64,000 nucleotides of DNA from Psychrobacter piscatorii (GTDB lineage: Bacteria; Pseudomonadota; Gammaproteobacteria; Pseudomonadales; Moraxellaceae), in the NCBI RefSeq assembly GCF_904846415.1, contig NZ_CAJHAR010000005.1, positions 87,978-151,977 on the forward strand, written 5' to 3'. Below are positions 17,515 to 27,819 of the stretch, piece by piece (within the stretch, counting starts at the first letter, position 1; each line of letters starts with the position of its first letter). Made by a program: the position numbers and the translations under genes. The notes beneath the pieces were generated by a model. The model saw only the letters and a list, made by a program, of their open reading frames with translations. It was not told the DNA's origin and ran no database searches.

Positions 17515-18012
17515 TTAGGTCGTAGCGCTGCCACAATATTGGTCGATTGCCTGCTGTACACGTTCACGTTTTAGCTCAATCTCACGGCCATCTAAGTACT
17601 GACGCTTGCCATTTGCATCCATCTCATAGATACGGCCGCCAACATTTAAGTTGGTTAGGTTGTTACGCAATGATTGACAGCGCTGGGCATTGGCTTGCGC
17701 TTCTTGTTCTTTGATACGTGCTTCGAGCGCTGCTACACGCTGCTCTTCTGCCGTTTGAGTATTATTGCTTTGGCTGGCATCGGTTTTGCCTGCCATTTCT
17801 CCGGCGTTGTTTTGTCTACCGTCACTACGAAACTCAATCAATTCAATATTTTTACCATTTTGCGGTGCGTGCTGGCTATATTTAACTTCGCCATGTGCGC
17901 CAATGGATTTGTAAACTTGAATAGCCTGACTGGCATTCATGGACAGCATTAGCATACACGCAGTACTTGTTAGCAGTTTGGTAGCGGTAGCTATTTTAGA
18001 CGCATATGCCAT
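17515..18012 (-). CDS. DUF4124-domain periplasmic protein
   Basis: The 165-residue protein has a signal peptide (hydrophobic residues 10-28, probable cut after NASQA). A DUF4124 motif follows, VYKSIGAHGEVKYSQHAPQN, with its tyrosine-serine core. A glutamine/glutamate-rich coiled stretch (EEQRVAALEARIKEQEAQAN) and a C-terminal part with two cysteines follow. The family is common in the periplasm of gammaproteobacteria and has no assigned function. AGAGGA precedes the ATG. It converges with nnr, 19 bases from its stop. Confidence 0.8.
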   Translation of the reverse strand: MAYASKIATATKLLTSTACMLMLSMNASQAIQVYKSIGAHGEVKYSQHAPQNGKNIELIEFRSDGRQNNAGEMAGKTDASQSNNTQTAEEQRVAALEARIKEQEAQANAQRCQSLRNNLTNLNVGGRIYEMDANGKRQYLDGREIELKRERVQQAIDQYCGSATT

Positions 18013-18865
18013 AGCAGCAATCCTCTTGTTTTATAAAAGCAAATTTGTATAAGGGTAAATATAGCATTTGAGCACTTTATTAGCAGCACTAATGTATCGA
18101 CTTCCGATTTTAGCAAATAATAATTATCAATGTATATTATTTAATAACTAATAGTTTGGGATAGGCTTTAGAAGTTTTTCTTGACAATAACAGACAAACA
18201 ATCGAATATAATAGATGTTGATTGGTCAGTGAGCGGCTTTTATGATATTGCCGTGGCACTTGAGAATGAGAACTACGGGTTACTTATCGGTAGCTTACGC
18301 AGTTTTATTTCCTTTGTGATAATGATATAGCAGATGTAGTAGCAGAACGATTACTATTGATAGCTGATCATCGTCTCCGGACTTATCTGTCTACAATGAC
18401 TAAGATAAACTTATTATTTGACATGTGCTAAATGTGATTCTAGCAGTTGTATGAAACACGATATAATATTAGGTATGAGATTTCCTTAAAGCCTTGTCAT
18501 CAGTTCTACTGAGCTTGTGACACCGTATTTGGCTATAAAAGTCATTTCATCTATATCGATGCATCTGTATCAATGAATTTATTATCCGTACTTGCTTGCA
18601 TGAATATTCAATAATAAGCTTCTTTATAGGTGCGCCCGCATCTTGTCACTGTATATCGATAAACATCCATCACAAAGCTGACCTTAAATACATTGCTGTG
18701 TTTGAGTAATTTGCTGTCTTAAAAAACAACGTTGCTCAAATATAATAGGCAAATATTCTTGATATGGACAAGGATTAGCGATCATTTTATGAGTTTGGAA
18801 GTAATACCTATATGGGATTATCTCTTGTCATAGAATACCGCAAATCCTCGCCGCAAAAAAAGGTG
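18013..18865 (+). other. Long leader region upstream of ilvI
   Basis: No gene-size open reading frame is found in these 850 bases. TTGACA at 18181 is followed by TATAAT at 18207 (spacing 20, or 18 to the overlapping AATATA), and a second TATAAT lies at 18462. Two tiny reading frames rich in Leu, Val or Ile are present: 18266-18319 (17 codons) and 18789-18833 (14 codons, [14 protein letters not shown]). Neither is followed by an obvious terminator hairpin with a T run. The area is where control by branched-chain amino acids would be expected. Confidence 0.45.
18181..18212 (+). promoter_or_regulatory. Candidate sigma-70 promoter far upstream of ilvI
   Basis: A perfect -35 box TTGACA and perfect -10 box TATAAT are 20 bases apart; this spacing is too long, but AATATA at 18205 would give 18. 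If used, the ilvI leader would be about 640 bases, long enough to hold a regulatory RNA. Confidence 0.4.
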
Positions 18866-20698
18866 ATGACAGTGACGCAAACCACGCAAAGTCCGAATAT
18901 GACGGGACATACCCAAACGGGTAATGCCGCCAAAAATTTTGAAGAAAAGCAACAACGTCTTGCAGAAGGCAGCTCACAGCCTGTGATGCTATCGGGCGCT
19001 GAAATGCTGGTACAAGCGCTGACAGACGAAGGTGTCAAATATATCTTTGGTTATCCAGGCGGTGCCGTTCTGCACATCTATGATGCGCTATTTCAGCAAG
19101 AAGCCATTGAACACATCTTAGTGCGCCATGAGCAGGCTGCTGGTCACATGGCGGATGCTTATTCACGAGTTACTGGTGAGACGGGGGTCGTACTGGCAAC
19201 CTCAGGACCTGGTGCAACCAATACGGTTACCGCGATTGCGACAGCTTTTATGGATTCAGTACCGATGGTCGTGATTTCAGGTCAGGTGCCAAGTAGTCTA
19301 ATCGGGGAAGACGCTTTCCAAGAAACGGATATGGTCGGTGTATCACGTCCGATCGTTAAGCATAGTTTCCAAGTACGCCATGCTAGCGAAATTCCGATGA
19401 TTGTCAAAAAAGCCTTTTATATTGCACAGTCTGGACGCCCAGGCCCTGTTGTCATTGACGTGCCAAAAGACATGACTGCTCCTAGTGAAAAGTTTGCCTA
19501 TGAGTATCCAGAAGAGGTATTTATACGCTCTTACCAGCCTTCACTCAAAGGTCATAGTGGTCAAATCAAAAAAGCGGTTGAGACACTACTATCTGCCCAG
19601 CGTCCTGTCGTATATGCAGGCGGTGGTGTGATTTGGAGTAATGCCCACGAAGAGCTAACCGACCTTGCTCATCGTCTGAACTTGCCAGTGACCAATACAT
19701 TGATGGGTCTTGGTACGTTCCCAGGCTCTGATCGTCAGTTCCTAGGTATGCTTGGCATGCATGGTACTTATGAAGCCAACATGAGCATGCATCACGCTGA
19801 TGTTATCTTGGCAGTTGGTGCGCGTTTCGATGACCGTGTGACCAATAACGTCAAGAAATTCTGTCCGAATGCGACGATTATTCATATCGACATCGATCCT
19901 GCTTCGATCTCAAAAACCATTCTTGCGCATATTCCTATCGTTGGCGATGTAAAATCTGTCTTAACCGATATGCTAGAGATTGTTGGAGAAGATAAGCAGT
20001 TAGAGCAACATGCATTGCTCGATTGGTGGTCACAGATCAACGAATGGCGTAAGCGTCATGGTCTGCGTTATGACACCAGTACAGATAATGGTATTAAGCC
20101 ACAAAGCGCTGTACAAGCCCTGTGCAAGGTCACGGATGGCAATGCGATTATTACCAGTGACGTCGGTCAGCATCAGATGTTCGCAGCCCTTTACTACACT
20201 TATAATGAGCCTCGCCAATGGCTGAACTCAGGTGGCCTAGGTACGATGGGCGTTGGCTTGCCGTATGCCATGGCAGCAAAGCTTGCCAATCCTGAGCGTG
20301 ATGTGGTGTGTGTCACAGGTGAAGGCTCTATTCAGATGAATATCCAAGAGCTATCAACTTGCTTACAATACAACTTACCAGTCAAGATCCTGAACTTGAA
20401 TAACGCACAGCTAGGTATGGTCAAGCAGTGGCAGGATATGCTGTATGAAGGTCGCCATGCTCAGTCTTATATGAACTCCTTACCAGACTTTGTCAAATTG
20501 GCTGAAAGTTATGGTCATGTCGGTATCAAGATTACTGACCCGGCGACCATGGAAGCACAGTTGGCTGAAGCCATGGCAATGAAAGACAAACTGGTATTTA
20601 TCGACGTTTATGTCGATCGTAATGAGCATGTATATCCGATGCAAATCGCTGGACAGGCAATGCGTGATATGTGGTTAACAAAAGGGGAGCGTACCTAA
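18866..20698 (+). CDS. ilvI: Acetolactate synthase, large (catalytic) subunit
   Basis: This thiamine diphosphate enzyme makes acetolactate or acetohydroxybutyrate, the first common step to valine, leucine and isoleucine. The catalytic glutamate is in [16 protein letters not shown], and the cofactor motif is [15 protein letters not shown]...NLNN. It reads GEGS where many homologues have GDGS, as I recall for Pseudomonas IlvI. Conserved sequence starts at [12 protein letters not shown], about 40 residues in; the tail before it is rich in Thr, Gln and Ser. I chose ATG 18866 behind AAAGG, but 18863 (GTG), 18872 (GTG) or an earlier ATG at 18812 are possible. Confidence 0.93.
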   Translation: MTVTQTTQSPNMTGHTQTGNAAKNFEEKQQRLAEGSSQPVMLSGAEMLVQALTDEGVKYIFGYPGGAVLHIYDALFQQEAIEHILVRHEQAAGHMADAYSRVTGETGVVLATSGPGATNTVTAIATAFMDSVPMVVISGQVPSSLIGEDAFQETDMVGVSRPIVKHSFQVRHASEIPMIVKKAFYIAQSGRPGPVVIDVPKDMTAPSEKFAYEYPEEVFIRSYQPSLKGHSGQIKKAVETLLSAQRPVVYAGGGVIWSNAHEELTDLAHRLNLPVTNTLMGLGTFPGSDRQFLGMLGMHGTYEANMSMHHADVILAVGARFDDRVTNNVKKFCPNATIIHIDIDPASISKTILAHIPIVGDVKSVLTDMLEIVGEDKQLEQHALLDWWSQINEWRKRHGLRYDTSTDNGIKPQSAVQALCKVTDGNAIITSDVGQHQMFAALYYTYNEPRQWLNSGGLGTMGVGLPYAMAAKLANPERDVVCVTGEGSIQMNIQELSTCLQYNLPVKILNLNNAQLGMVKQWQDMLYEGRHAQSYMNSLPDFVKLAESYGHVGIKITDPATMEAQLAEAMAMKDKLVFIDVYVDRNEHVYPMQIAGQAMRDMWLTKGERT

Positions 20699-21195
20699 TG
20701 CAACAACAACATCTGATTTCGGTATTGATGGAAAACGAAGCGGGTTCGTTGTCGCGTCTAGTCGGCTTGTTCTCACAGCGTGGCTACAATATCGAAACGC
20801 TAAACGTCGCACCTACTGATGACCCAAGTATTTCACGTCTGACGTTGACAACCATTACTTCACCAGAAAGAATTGAACAAATCACCAAACAATTGCATAA
20901 ATTGATTGAAGTGGTTAAAGTGCATAATCTGACGGAGAATGTACACGTTGAGCGTGAGTTGATGCTCATTAAAGTACGAGCGACTGGCAGCGTACGTGAA
21001 GAGGTGAAACGCAGCGCAGATATTTTCCGTGCACAGATTGTCGATGTGAATGCCAACTTATATACGATTCAAATCGTTGGTGATAAAGCCAAACTTGATG
21101 GTTTTATTGACGTACTTGGACGTGAGCGTATTATGGAAGTGGTTCGCTCGGGTGTGATTGGTATTGCTCGCGGCGAAAAAACACTTAGCACCTAG
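20698..21195 (+). CDS. ilvH: Acetolactate synthase, small (regulatory) subunit
   Basis: The 165-residue ACT-domain protein activates the large subunit and gives valine feedback inhibition. It begins [20 protein letters not shown], with the ACT domain in the first 75 residues (VGLFSQRGYNIETLNVAPTD) and a C-terminal dimerisation half. The start overlaps the ilvI stop in TAATG, so the subunits are translationally coupled, matching their stoichiometric complex. Confidence 0.95.
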   Translation: MQQQHLISVLMENEAGSLSRLVGLFSQRGYNIETLNVAPTDDPSISRLTLTTITSPERIEQITKQLHKLIEVVKVHNLTENVHVERELMLIKVRATGSVREEVKRSADIFRAQIVDVNANLYTIQIVGDKAKLDGFIDVLGRERIMEVVRSGVIGIARGEKTLST

Positions 21196-21324
21196 TATTT
21201 ATTACGACCTATTTTAATCAAGCTATATTTTAATCAAAAAATATTTATCTAAATCAACAAAGCGCTTATCTTAGTCACTATCTTGATTACAGTATAAGCG
21301 CCTACTATCCATGGTACGCCATGA

Positions 21325-22362
<1,038 letters not shown>

Positions 22363-22404
22363 TTCGATACTACTTAAATAGAGTATTTGATAATTTATTA
22401 AATA

Positions 22405-22437
22405 ACCCGTGTTATCACCTGATAGCGCGGGTTTTTT
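22405..22437 (+). terminator. Terminator of ilvC
   Basis: ACCCGTGTTATC pairs with GATAGCGCGGGT (12 pairs, two of them G-U) around ACCT, followed by six T residues. Confidence 0.88.
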
Positions 22438-22620
22438 ATGTCCTACTTTTAGCATATGGTTACAACGCTATATGTGTTGGTTGAAAACCAGTAAAAACTG
22501 CCCAATATAGGCAGGCATCTTCACATTAGCCAGTGGGCTTTTACTGTGCTTATTTATCTTTGATTGATCAAAGTAGATGAGCCCTCATTCATATTTTCTA
22601 TAGATTACAGGTTGTATGTT

Positions 22621-23046
22621 GTGCAAATATCTTATCCAGACTGGCTAACGCCGCAATTCGTGTATATTACTCTTAGCGCTGTAGTAGCAGTTTTAATTTG
22701 GATAGAAGGGGAAATGCTTAAGAAAACCGATGGTAAACTGCCTGAATCTAAGTTTTTCCAAATCAGTTCAATCTTAGATACCATCTGGTTCTTTATCTCT
22801 GTAGTTGTCCTATACGTGATTGATTTGGCACCGCTCGCGATTGCTGTACCTGCCGCTTATGGCATTTACACGACCTTTGGTTGGGTCTACGGTACGCGAC
22901 TATTAAAGCGCAAAGGTATCCCTGATTCTCCTAAAGACTTGGTCATACCGGCCAAATATATTGCTTATAGTCAGTCATTTTCGTTGATATTTTTTGGGCT
23001 ATGTTTGCTTGTATTAAGTTCACCATGGTTACCGATATTGCAATAG
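22621..23046 (+). CDS. Small integral membrane protein, unknown function
   Basis: I do not recognise this family. The 141-residue product (GTG start after an AGG) has four likely membrane segments: FVYITLSAVVAVLIWIEG, ILDTIWFFISVVVLYVIDL, LAIAVPAAYGIYTTFGWVYG and FSLIFFGLCLLVLSSPWL. A positively charged loop (GTRLLKRKGIPDSPKDL) lies between the last two. An upstream ATG at 22564 would add 19 residues without conserved features. It stands alone between ilvC and the cold-shock gene. Confidence 0.65.
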   Translation: MQISYPDWLTPQFVYITLSAVVAVLIWIEGEMLKKTDGKLPESKFFQISSILDTIWFFISVVVLYVIDLAPLAIAVPAAYGIYTTFGWVYGTRLLKRKGIPDSPKDLVIPAKYIAYSQSFSLIFFGLCLLVLSSPWLPILQ

Positions 23047-23415
23047 GCAATGACTGAGTTTTTGGCTTATAACGGTCTTTCTTTTTGTATTTAACGATGC
23101 TTCCATAATTACAGCCTAATATTTAGATATTAAAAATTTATTTAATATCAATGTGATAACGGCAAAAGTGCTAGCTATTTTAATAGGTTCTGATACCTAG
23201 AATTTATTTACAAAAATCATCAATTTAGACTGTTACCTGTATAGAAAACTGTTATAATCAGATTGTACTCAAAGTATTTGAGGTAAAAAATTCAGGTTTT
23301 CTCTTAGATTATTTGAAATTTTGAACCGTAGCGTTCAGCAAAAGATGCATGGGTATATATCAATTAATCGGTGATGACACAAGTCTCGCCAACAGTTAAA
23401 GAGTCAGGAAAATTT
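23047..23415 (+). promoter_or_regulatory. Cold-shock gene promoter and long 5' leader
   Basis: TGTTATAAT (23250-23258) is an extended -10 element with TGTTAC 16 bases upstream of the hexamer. Transcription would start near 23265, giving a leader of about 150 bases, a feature of cspA-type genes, whose leaders act as cold sensors in E. coli. CTCAAA-GTA-TTTGAG (23268-23282) forms a small hairpin at its very 5' end. I could not find a clear copy of the E. coli cold box. The rest of the gap is AT-rich. Confidence 0.55.
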
Positions 23416-23628
23416 ATGTCAGATAAAGTTGAAGGCACTGTAAAGTGGTTTAATGAAGCTAAAGGTTTTGGTTTTATCGCTCAAGACAATGGTGGACAAG
23501 ACGTATTCGCTCACTACAGCGCTATCCAAGGTAACGGTTTCAAAACGCTAGCCGAAGGCCAAAAAGTGTCTTTCATCTTAGGTGATGGCAAAAAAGGCCC
23601 ACAAGCTGAGCAAATCGAAGCTATCTAA
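23416..23628 (+). CDS. CspA-family cold-shock protein
   Basis: The 70-residue single cold-shock domain carries both RNA-binding motifs: [14 protein letters not shown] (RNP1) and DVFAHYSAI (RNP2). Such proteins melt mRNA structure at low temperature. ATG 23416 has AGTCAGGAA upstream and gives the usual length; the in-frame ATG at 23371 would add 15 non-conserved residues. The long leader suggests control at the RNA level. Several paralogues are usual, so I do not assign a letter. Confidence 0.95.
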   Translation: MSDKVEGTVKWFNEAKGFGFIAQDNGGQDVFAHYSAIQGNGFKTLAEGQKVSFILGDGKKGPQAEQIEAI

Positions 23629-23740
23629 TCTCATTTACTATTAAGTTAACTGATTTTCAGTAAGCTTAATAATAATAAGATTACCAATATGCATTGATTA
23701 CTTTGTTTGTTAAAACAATAAAAATACTGTATCGACTTTA

Positions 23741-23774
23741 AAAAAAAGCAACCTCTCATCAGGTTGCTTTTTTT
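23741..23774 (+). terminator. Terminator of the cold-shock gene
   Basis: AAAAAAAGCAACCT and AGGTTGCTTTTTTT flank CTCATC: a 14-pair palindrome, A and T tracts included. It sits about 110 bases after the stop. Confidence 0.88.
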
Positions 23775-23866
23775 ATATCATTTTGTCTGAAGTAGCGTTT
23801 GATTGATTTTCTTAATAATCATCAGTTCATAATAGGTACTGACTCAATAATAAATAAGGTTCTATT

Positions 23867-24430
23867 ATGAAATGGGAAACTTGGTTTTCAATTGACTGGC
23901 AACAAGCACTAGGTATTTCTTTATCTGCGGTGGGCTTCTATATTGGTTTGATGCTCTGTACCCGATTGATGGGTCTACGTAGTTTCTCCAAGCTATCAAG
24001 CCATGATTTTGCAATGACGGTCGGCATTGGCAGTATATTGGCGTCGACTGTACTGGCTGACAAGCCGTCTCTGTTGCAAGGGTTGTGTGCAGTTGCCATG
24101 TTGTTTTTGATTCAAGGCGTCATTTCAGTCATCAGACGCAAGGTGAAGCCACTAAAAGCGCTGATAGATAATCGGGCTATTATACTCATGGCGCATGGCG
24201 AATACTTTGCAGATAATTTGAAAGAGGCAAACTTAAGTACTAGTGACGTTCAGGAAGTGCTGCGCAAAAACGGTATCAAAGCCAAGACGGAGATATTTGC
24301 CGTCATTATGGAAACAACAGGCAATATGAGTGTCATCAAAAATAATGGCGTGACCCCTGACTGGGCGTTGTTCGATGACATACGTGATAGTGAGTTGTTA
24401 ATTGGCTTTAGCAAAAATAGCAACATATAG
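23867..24430 (+). CDS. DUF421 (YetF-like) membrane protein
   Basis: The 187-residue protein has three N-terminal membrane segments (ISLSAVGFYIGLMLCTRLM, the glycine-rich MTVGIGSILASTVLA, and LCAVAMLFLIQGVISVI). A cytoplasmic DUF421 domain follows with the typical IDNRAIILMAHGEYFADNLK and SDVQEVLRKNGI. YetF-type proteins occur widely, and no reaction is established for them. RBS and start are acceptable (AAGG about 13 bases before). It appears monocistronic. Confidence 0.8.
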   Translation: MKWETWFSIDWQQALGISLSAVGFYIGLMLCTRLMGLRSFSKLSSHDFAMTVGIGSILASTVLADKPSLLQGLCAVAMLFLIQGVISVIRRKVKPLKALIDNRAIILMAHGEYFADNLKEANLSTSDVQEVLRKNGIKAKTEIFAVIMETTGNMSVIKNNGVTPDWALFDDIRDSELLIGFSKNSNI

Positions 24431-24886
24431 ATGCTGGGTTCTTCACGACTGCTATTAGTTGAACCCTAGGAAATAAATAATAACAAAATATTAAATAAAC
24501 ATACCATTGAGAGTGCTATAAAGGGGAGGACTCTTAAGGCTATTGTCAAAGAAAAATCACCAGATCACGTGCTTATAAACTATTTATTATAGAATAGTGA
24601 CAAATTTATGACGCATTATTCACGGCGTTGTCTTGACCTTATCTGCAGGCTGACGCAAGATACATAGGTCTGATAATAACGGTTGGCTTAGCTTTAGCAG
24701 ATTTTATCCGTAAGAAGTGCAATGCTAATATAATTTCGAATATTGGCGTATTTTTCTTAATTAGTTATACATCTGTTGATATAGTAATAACCTTGAGTAG
24801 TATTTTGAACGACGATTTGAACCACAACGAAAATTTGGTTCTTAACTGATATTTTTTAATTCATAACATTAATAAACGAGGAACGT
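24431..24886 (+). promoter_or_regulatory. Gap before etfB with a candidate promoter
   Basis: GGGTTC (24436-24441) and GAACCC (24461-24466) form a short hairpin just after the DUF421 gene, without a T run. TTGATA (24776) and TAGTAT (24798), 16 bases apart, are a possible etfB promoter about 85 bases before the start. No gene-like frame is seen in the 456 bases. Confidence 0.35.
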
Positions 24887-25636
24887 ATGAAAGCATTAGT
24901 AGCGGTCAAGCGTGTCATTGATTATAACGTAAAAGTTCGTGTAAAAGCCGATAACTCTGGCGTTGATCTATCAAACACCAAAATGTCGATTAACCCTTTT
25001 GATGAGATTGCAGTAGAAGAAGCCGTTCGTCTAAAAGAAGCTGGCGTCATTGATGAAATCATCGTCGCGTCTATCGGTCCAAAAGAGTCGCAAGAGCAAA
25101 TTCGTGCAGCCCTAGCACTGGGTGCTGATCGTGGCGTTTTAGTCGTGAGTGACGAAAAACCGTATCCATTACAAGTTGCCAAGATTCTAAAAAGTATCGC
25201 TGAAACAGAAAGCACTGATATTATCTTGCTAGGTAAGCAAGCGATTGATGACGACAATAACCAAACGGGTCAGATGCTAGCGGCATTGATGGGCATCGGT
25301 CAGGGTACGTTTGCCTCAGAAGTGAAGGTTGAAGGCGACAAAGTCAACGTAACGCGTGAAATCGATGGCGGTCTACAAACGGTTGCCCTTGATTTGCCAG
25401 CAGTTATCACAACTGATCTACGTTTGAATGAGCCACGTTATGCGAAACTGCCTAACATCATGAAAGCGAAGAAAAAGCCGCTTGATGAAAAAACGCCAGC
25501 GGATTTCGGTGTTGATATGACATCTAAGCAAGAAATCATTAAAGTCGTGCCACCTGCTGAACGCAAAGCTGGTATTACAGTAGGATCAGTTGATGAGTTG
25601 GTCGATAAGCTAAGAAACGAAGCAAAAGTCATTTAA
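24887..25636 (+). CDS. etfB: Electron transfer flavoprotein, beta subunit
   Basis: EtfB and EtfA form the dimer that passes electrons from acyl-CoA and other dehydrogenases to ETF-ubiquinone oxidoreductase. The 249-residue protein begins [20 protein letters not shown] and has the AMP-binding region ([19 protein letters not shown]) and the ETF-beta signature near residue 150. GAGGAA lies 6-7 bases before the ATG. etfA follows after 144 bases. Confidence 0.97.
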   Translation: MKALVAVKRVIDYNVKVRVKADNSGVDLSNTKMSINPFDEIAVEEAVRLKEAGVIDEIIVASIGPKESQEQIRAALALGADRGVLVVSDEKPYPLQVAKILKSIAETESTDIILLGKQAIDDDNNQTGQMLAALMGIGQGTFASEVKVEGDKVNVTREIDGGLQTVALDLPAVITTDLRLNEPRYAKLPNIMKAKKKPLDEKTPADFGVDMTSKQEIIKVVPPAERKAGITVGSVDELVDKLRNEAKVI

Positions 25637-25780
25637 TGATTTGACGCTTCGTTACGGCATATCCTGTACAAAGCTATCCATTTGACTGATTTGTTTCATA
25701 TTGAATAATAGTCGCTCAAATAGCTTTGTATACAAACAACCGCATGAATAGATAATACGAATAAATAAAGGATTAAAACC

Positions 25781-26713
25781 ATGGCAATTTTGGTATATGC
25801 AGAACACGACAATGCCAGTCTAAAAAAGGCAACTTTGAACACCATCGCTGCTGCTAAGCAAATCGGCGATGACATCCATGTATTAGTGGCAGGTAGTGGT
25901 GCTCAAGCAGTCGCTGATGAAGCAGCAAAAGCAGAAGGCGTGACGAAAGTACTATTAGCTGACAATGCAGCCTATGAGCATCAATTGGCAGGCAATGTGG
26001 CGCTATTGGTTGCTGATGTCGCTGGTGATTACAGCCATATCCTAGCAGCTGCGACTACGACTGGTAAAAACTTTATGCCACGCGTTGCAGCGTTACTTGA
26101 CGTCAGCATGCTGTCTGAAATCTCAGGTGTGGTAGATGCGCAAACGTTTGAGCGTCCTATCTATGCAGGTAATGCAACGGCAACCGTAAAAACGACAGAA
26201 GACAAAGTCGTACTAACCGTACGTACGACTGCGTTTGACCCAGTAGCAAGCGAAGGTGGTTCAGCGACTGTTGAAACTATCGACAATGTGCAAGAAACTG
26301 GCAAAGCTAGTTTTGTGAACGAAGAAATGGCTAAGTCTGATCGTCCAGAATTGACCTCAGCTGGTATCGTGGTTTCTGGTGGTCGTGCATTGGCAAATGG
26401 TGAAAACTTCACCAAATATATTGAGCCATTGGCTGACAAGCTAGGCGCAGCTGTTGGTGCATCACGTGCTGCTGTTGACGCAGGATATGTGCCAAACGAT
26501 ATGCAGGTCGGTCAAACGGGTAAAATCGTTGCACCGCAGCTATATATCGCCGCTGGTATCTCAGGCGCGATTCAGCATTTGGCTGGTATGAAAGATTCTA
26601 AAGTCATCGTTGCTATCAACAATGACCCAGAAGCACCTATCGCTAGCGTTGCTGATTATTTCTTAGAAGCTGATTTGTTTGAAGCACTACCCGAGCTTAC
26701 TAGCAAGGTTTAA
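25781..26713 (+). CDS. etfA: Electron transfer flavoprotein, alpha subunit
   Basis: The 310-residue alpha subunit binds FAD in its C-terminal domain: VGQTGKIVAPQLYIAAGISG, then QHLAGMKDSKVIVAINNDPE. The N-terminal half is the ETF nucleotide-binding-like fold. AAAGGATT precedes the ATG. It is paired with etfB and ends before a strong terminator. The ETF-ubiquinone oxidoreductase gene is not in the window. Confidence 0.97.
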   Translation: MAILVYAEHDNASLKKATLNTIAAAKQIGDDIHVLVAGSGAQAVADEAAKAEGVTKVLLADNAAYEHQLAGNVALLVADVAGDYSHILAAATTTGKNFMPRVAALLDVSMLSEISGVVDAQTFERPIYAGNATATVKTTEDKVVLTVRTTAFDPVASEGGSATVETIDNVQETGKASFVNEEMAKSDRPELTSAGIVVSGGRALANGENFTKYIEPLADKLGAAVGASRAAVDAGYVPNDMQVGQTGKIVAPQLYIAAGISGAIQHLAGMKDSKVIVAINNDPEAPIASVADYFLEADLFEALPELTSKV

Positions 26714-26842
26714 TATATAGTCACAGAACTACTAAACGGCTACGGCGTTACCCTCCTTAGATGTACTACTTGTACAATCTGCAGTCGGCTGCCTTGTATC
26801 TGTTTTAGACTTCTTTGACTACATCAGTAGTAGACAGATAAT

Positions 26843-26877
26843 AAAAAACCCACTATCAATTGGTAGTGGGTTTTTTT
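26843..26877. terminator. Bidirectional terminator after etfA
   Basis: AACCCACTATC and GGTAGTGGGTT form a near-continuous palindrome, with A6 before and T7 after. It serves etfA and the convergent RNA methyltransferase gene. Confidence 0.88.
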
Positions 26878-26919
26878 ATGCTTGATAGATAGGGTTTTAA
26901 TAGCAGTTATAAATGGACG

Positions 26920-27714
26920 CTAAGAATATTGTCTTTGGCGTAAGGTTTCATACAGACATAAAGACCCTGCAATCGCTACATTTAAGCTCTCTTGACCATT
27001 TGGCTGCGGTAGGGCTATCGGCGTGGCACATTGCATTAGCTCGTCACAAACGCCTTGACCTTCATGACCCATAATCCAAGCGACAGGCGCAGATAAGTCG
27101 TGATCGTAAATGATAGTATCTGTATGTGAGCTGGTCGCGAGGAGCGGCACTTGTATGTGATCTAAAATATCTTGCGTACTCAAGCCCTCAAAAATAGTCA
27201 GCGCAAACTGTGCACCCATACCTGCTCGTAGCGTCTTCGGAGACCACGCTTGAGCGGTGGCACTGGTACATAAGATATTACGAATACCAACCGCAGCTGC
27301 TGTGCGCAGTAGCGTACCGACATTTCCGCTATCTTGTACATCATTCAAGATTAAGCAGTCTTCATCGATCATTGATAGGCTAGGCATTGGTACTTTGATA
27401 ATCGCCATGATATCGATGCCTGTACCCAAGCTACGAATACTCTCATAAAGTGAGTCTGACAAAGTAAGAATAGGCGTATAAGTGGGCAGGCGAGTTAATA
27501 CCTGCTGAACTTCAGGGTGGCTACGCGCTGACTCAGACAGGAGTATCTGTGCAAAAGGATAGTCACTACGCAGTGCAGCATCTATCAAATGGACGCCTTC
27601 TATGACTGTCTGACCGTTCTTTTTACGCTGGCGTGCTTGGGACAACAGCGCTTTTACAAGCTTCACGGTTGTGTTCTTATCTGAGGTAATCAGCTCGGTG
27701 GGATTTAATACCAT
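26920..27714 (-). CDS. TrmH/SpoU-family RNA 2'-O-methyltransferase
   Basis: The protein (264 residues) has an N-terminal substrate-binding domain and a knotted SPOUT catalytic domain. The three SpoU motifs are visible: LNDVQDSGNVGTLLRTA near residue 124, WIMGHEGQG near 218 and PQPNGQESLNVAIAGS near 233. The target may be rRNA (RlmB-like) or tRNA; sequence alone does not decide, so I give no symbol. No clear ribosome binding site precedes the ATG. It lies behind fbp on the same strand, 105 bases apart. Confidence 0.88.
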   Translation of the reverse strand: MVLNPTELITSDKNTTVKLVKALLSQARQRKKNGQTVIEGVHLIDAALRSDYPFAQILLSESARSHPEVQQVLTRLPTYTPILTLSDSLYESIRSLGTGIDIMAIIKVPMPSLSMIDEDCLILNDVQDSGNVGTLLRTAAAVGIRNILCTSATAQAWSPKTLRAGMGAQFALTIFEGLSTQDILDHIQVPLLATSSHTDTIIYDHDLSAPVAWIMGHEGQGVCDELMQCATPIALPQPNGQESLNVAIAGSLCLYETLRQRQYS

Positions 27715-27819
27715 AGTGGATCGCTTAGAGAAGAGTAAAGGGGTTATTTAAACGACCAGCAAAATATCTATGATTAATTTAGCATTCTGCTGGCTGTTCT
27801 TAACAGGCGTGCAAATCAA

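Noticed and set aside
18266..18319. 17-codon frame MRTTGYLSVAYAVLFPL as an ilv leader peptide
   Set aside because: It has no run of regulatory codons, no Shine-Dalgarno sequence and no terminator hairpin after it.
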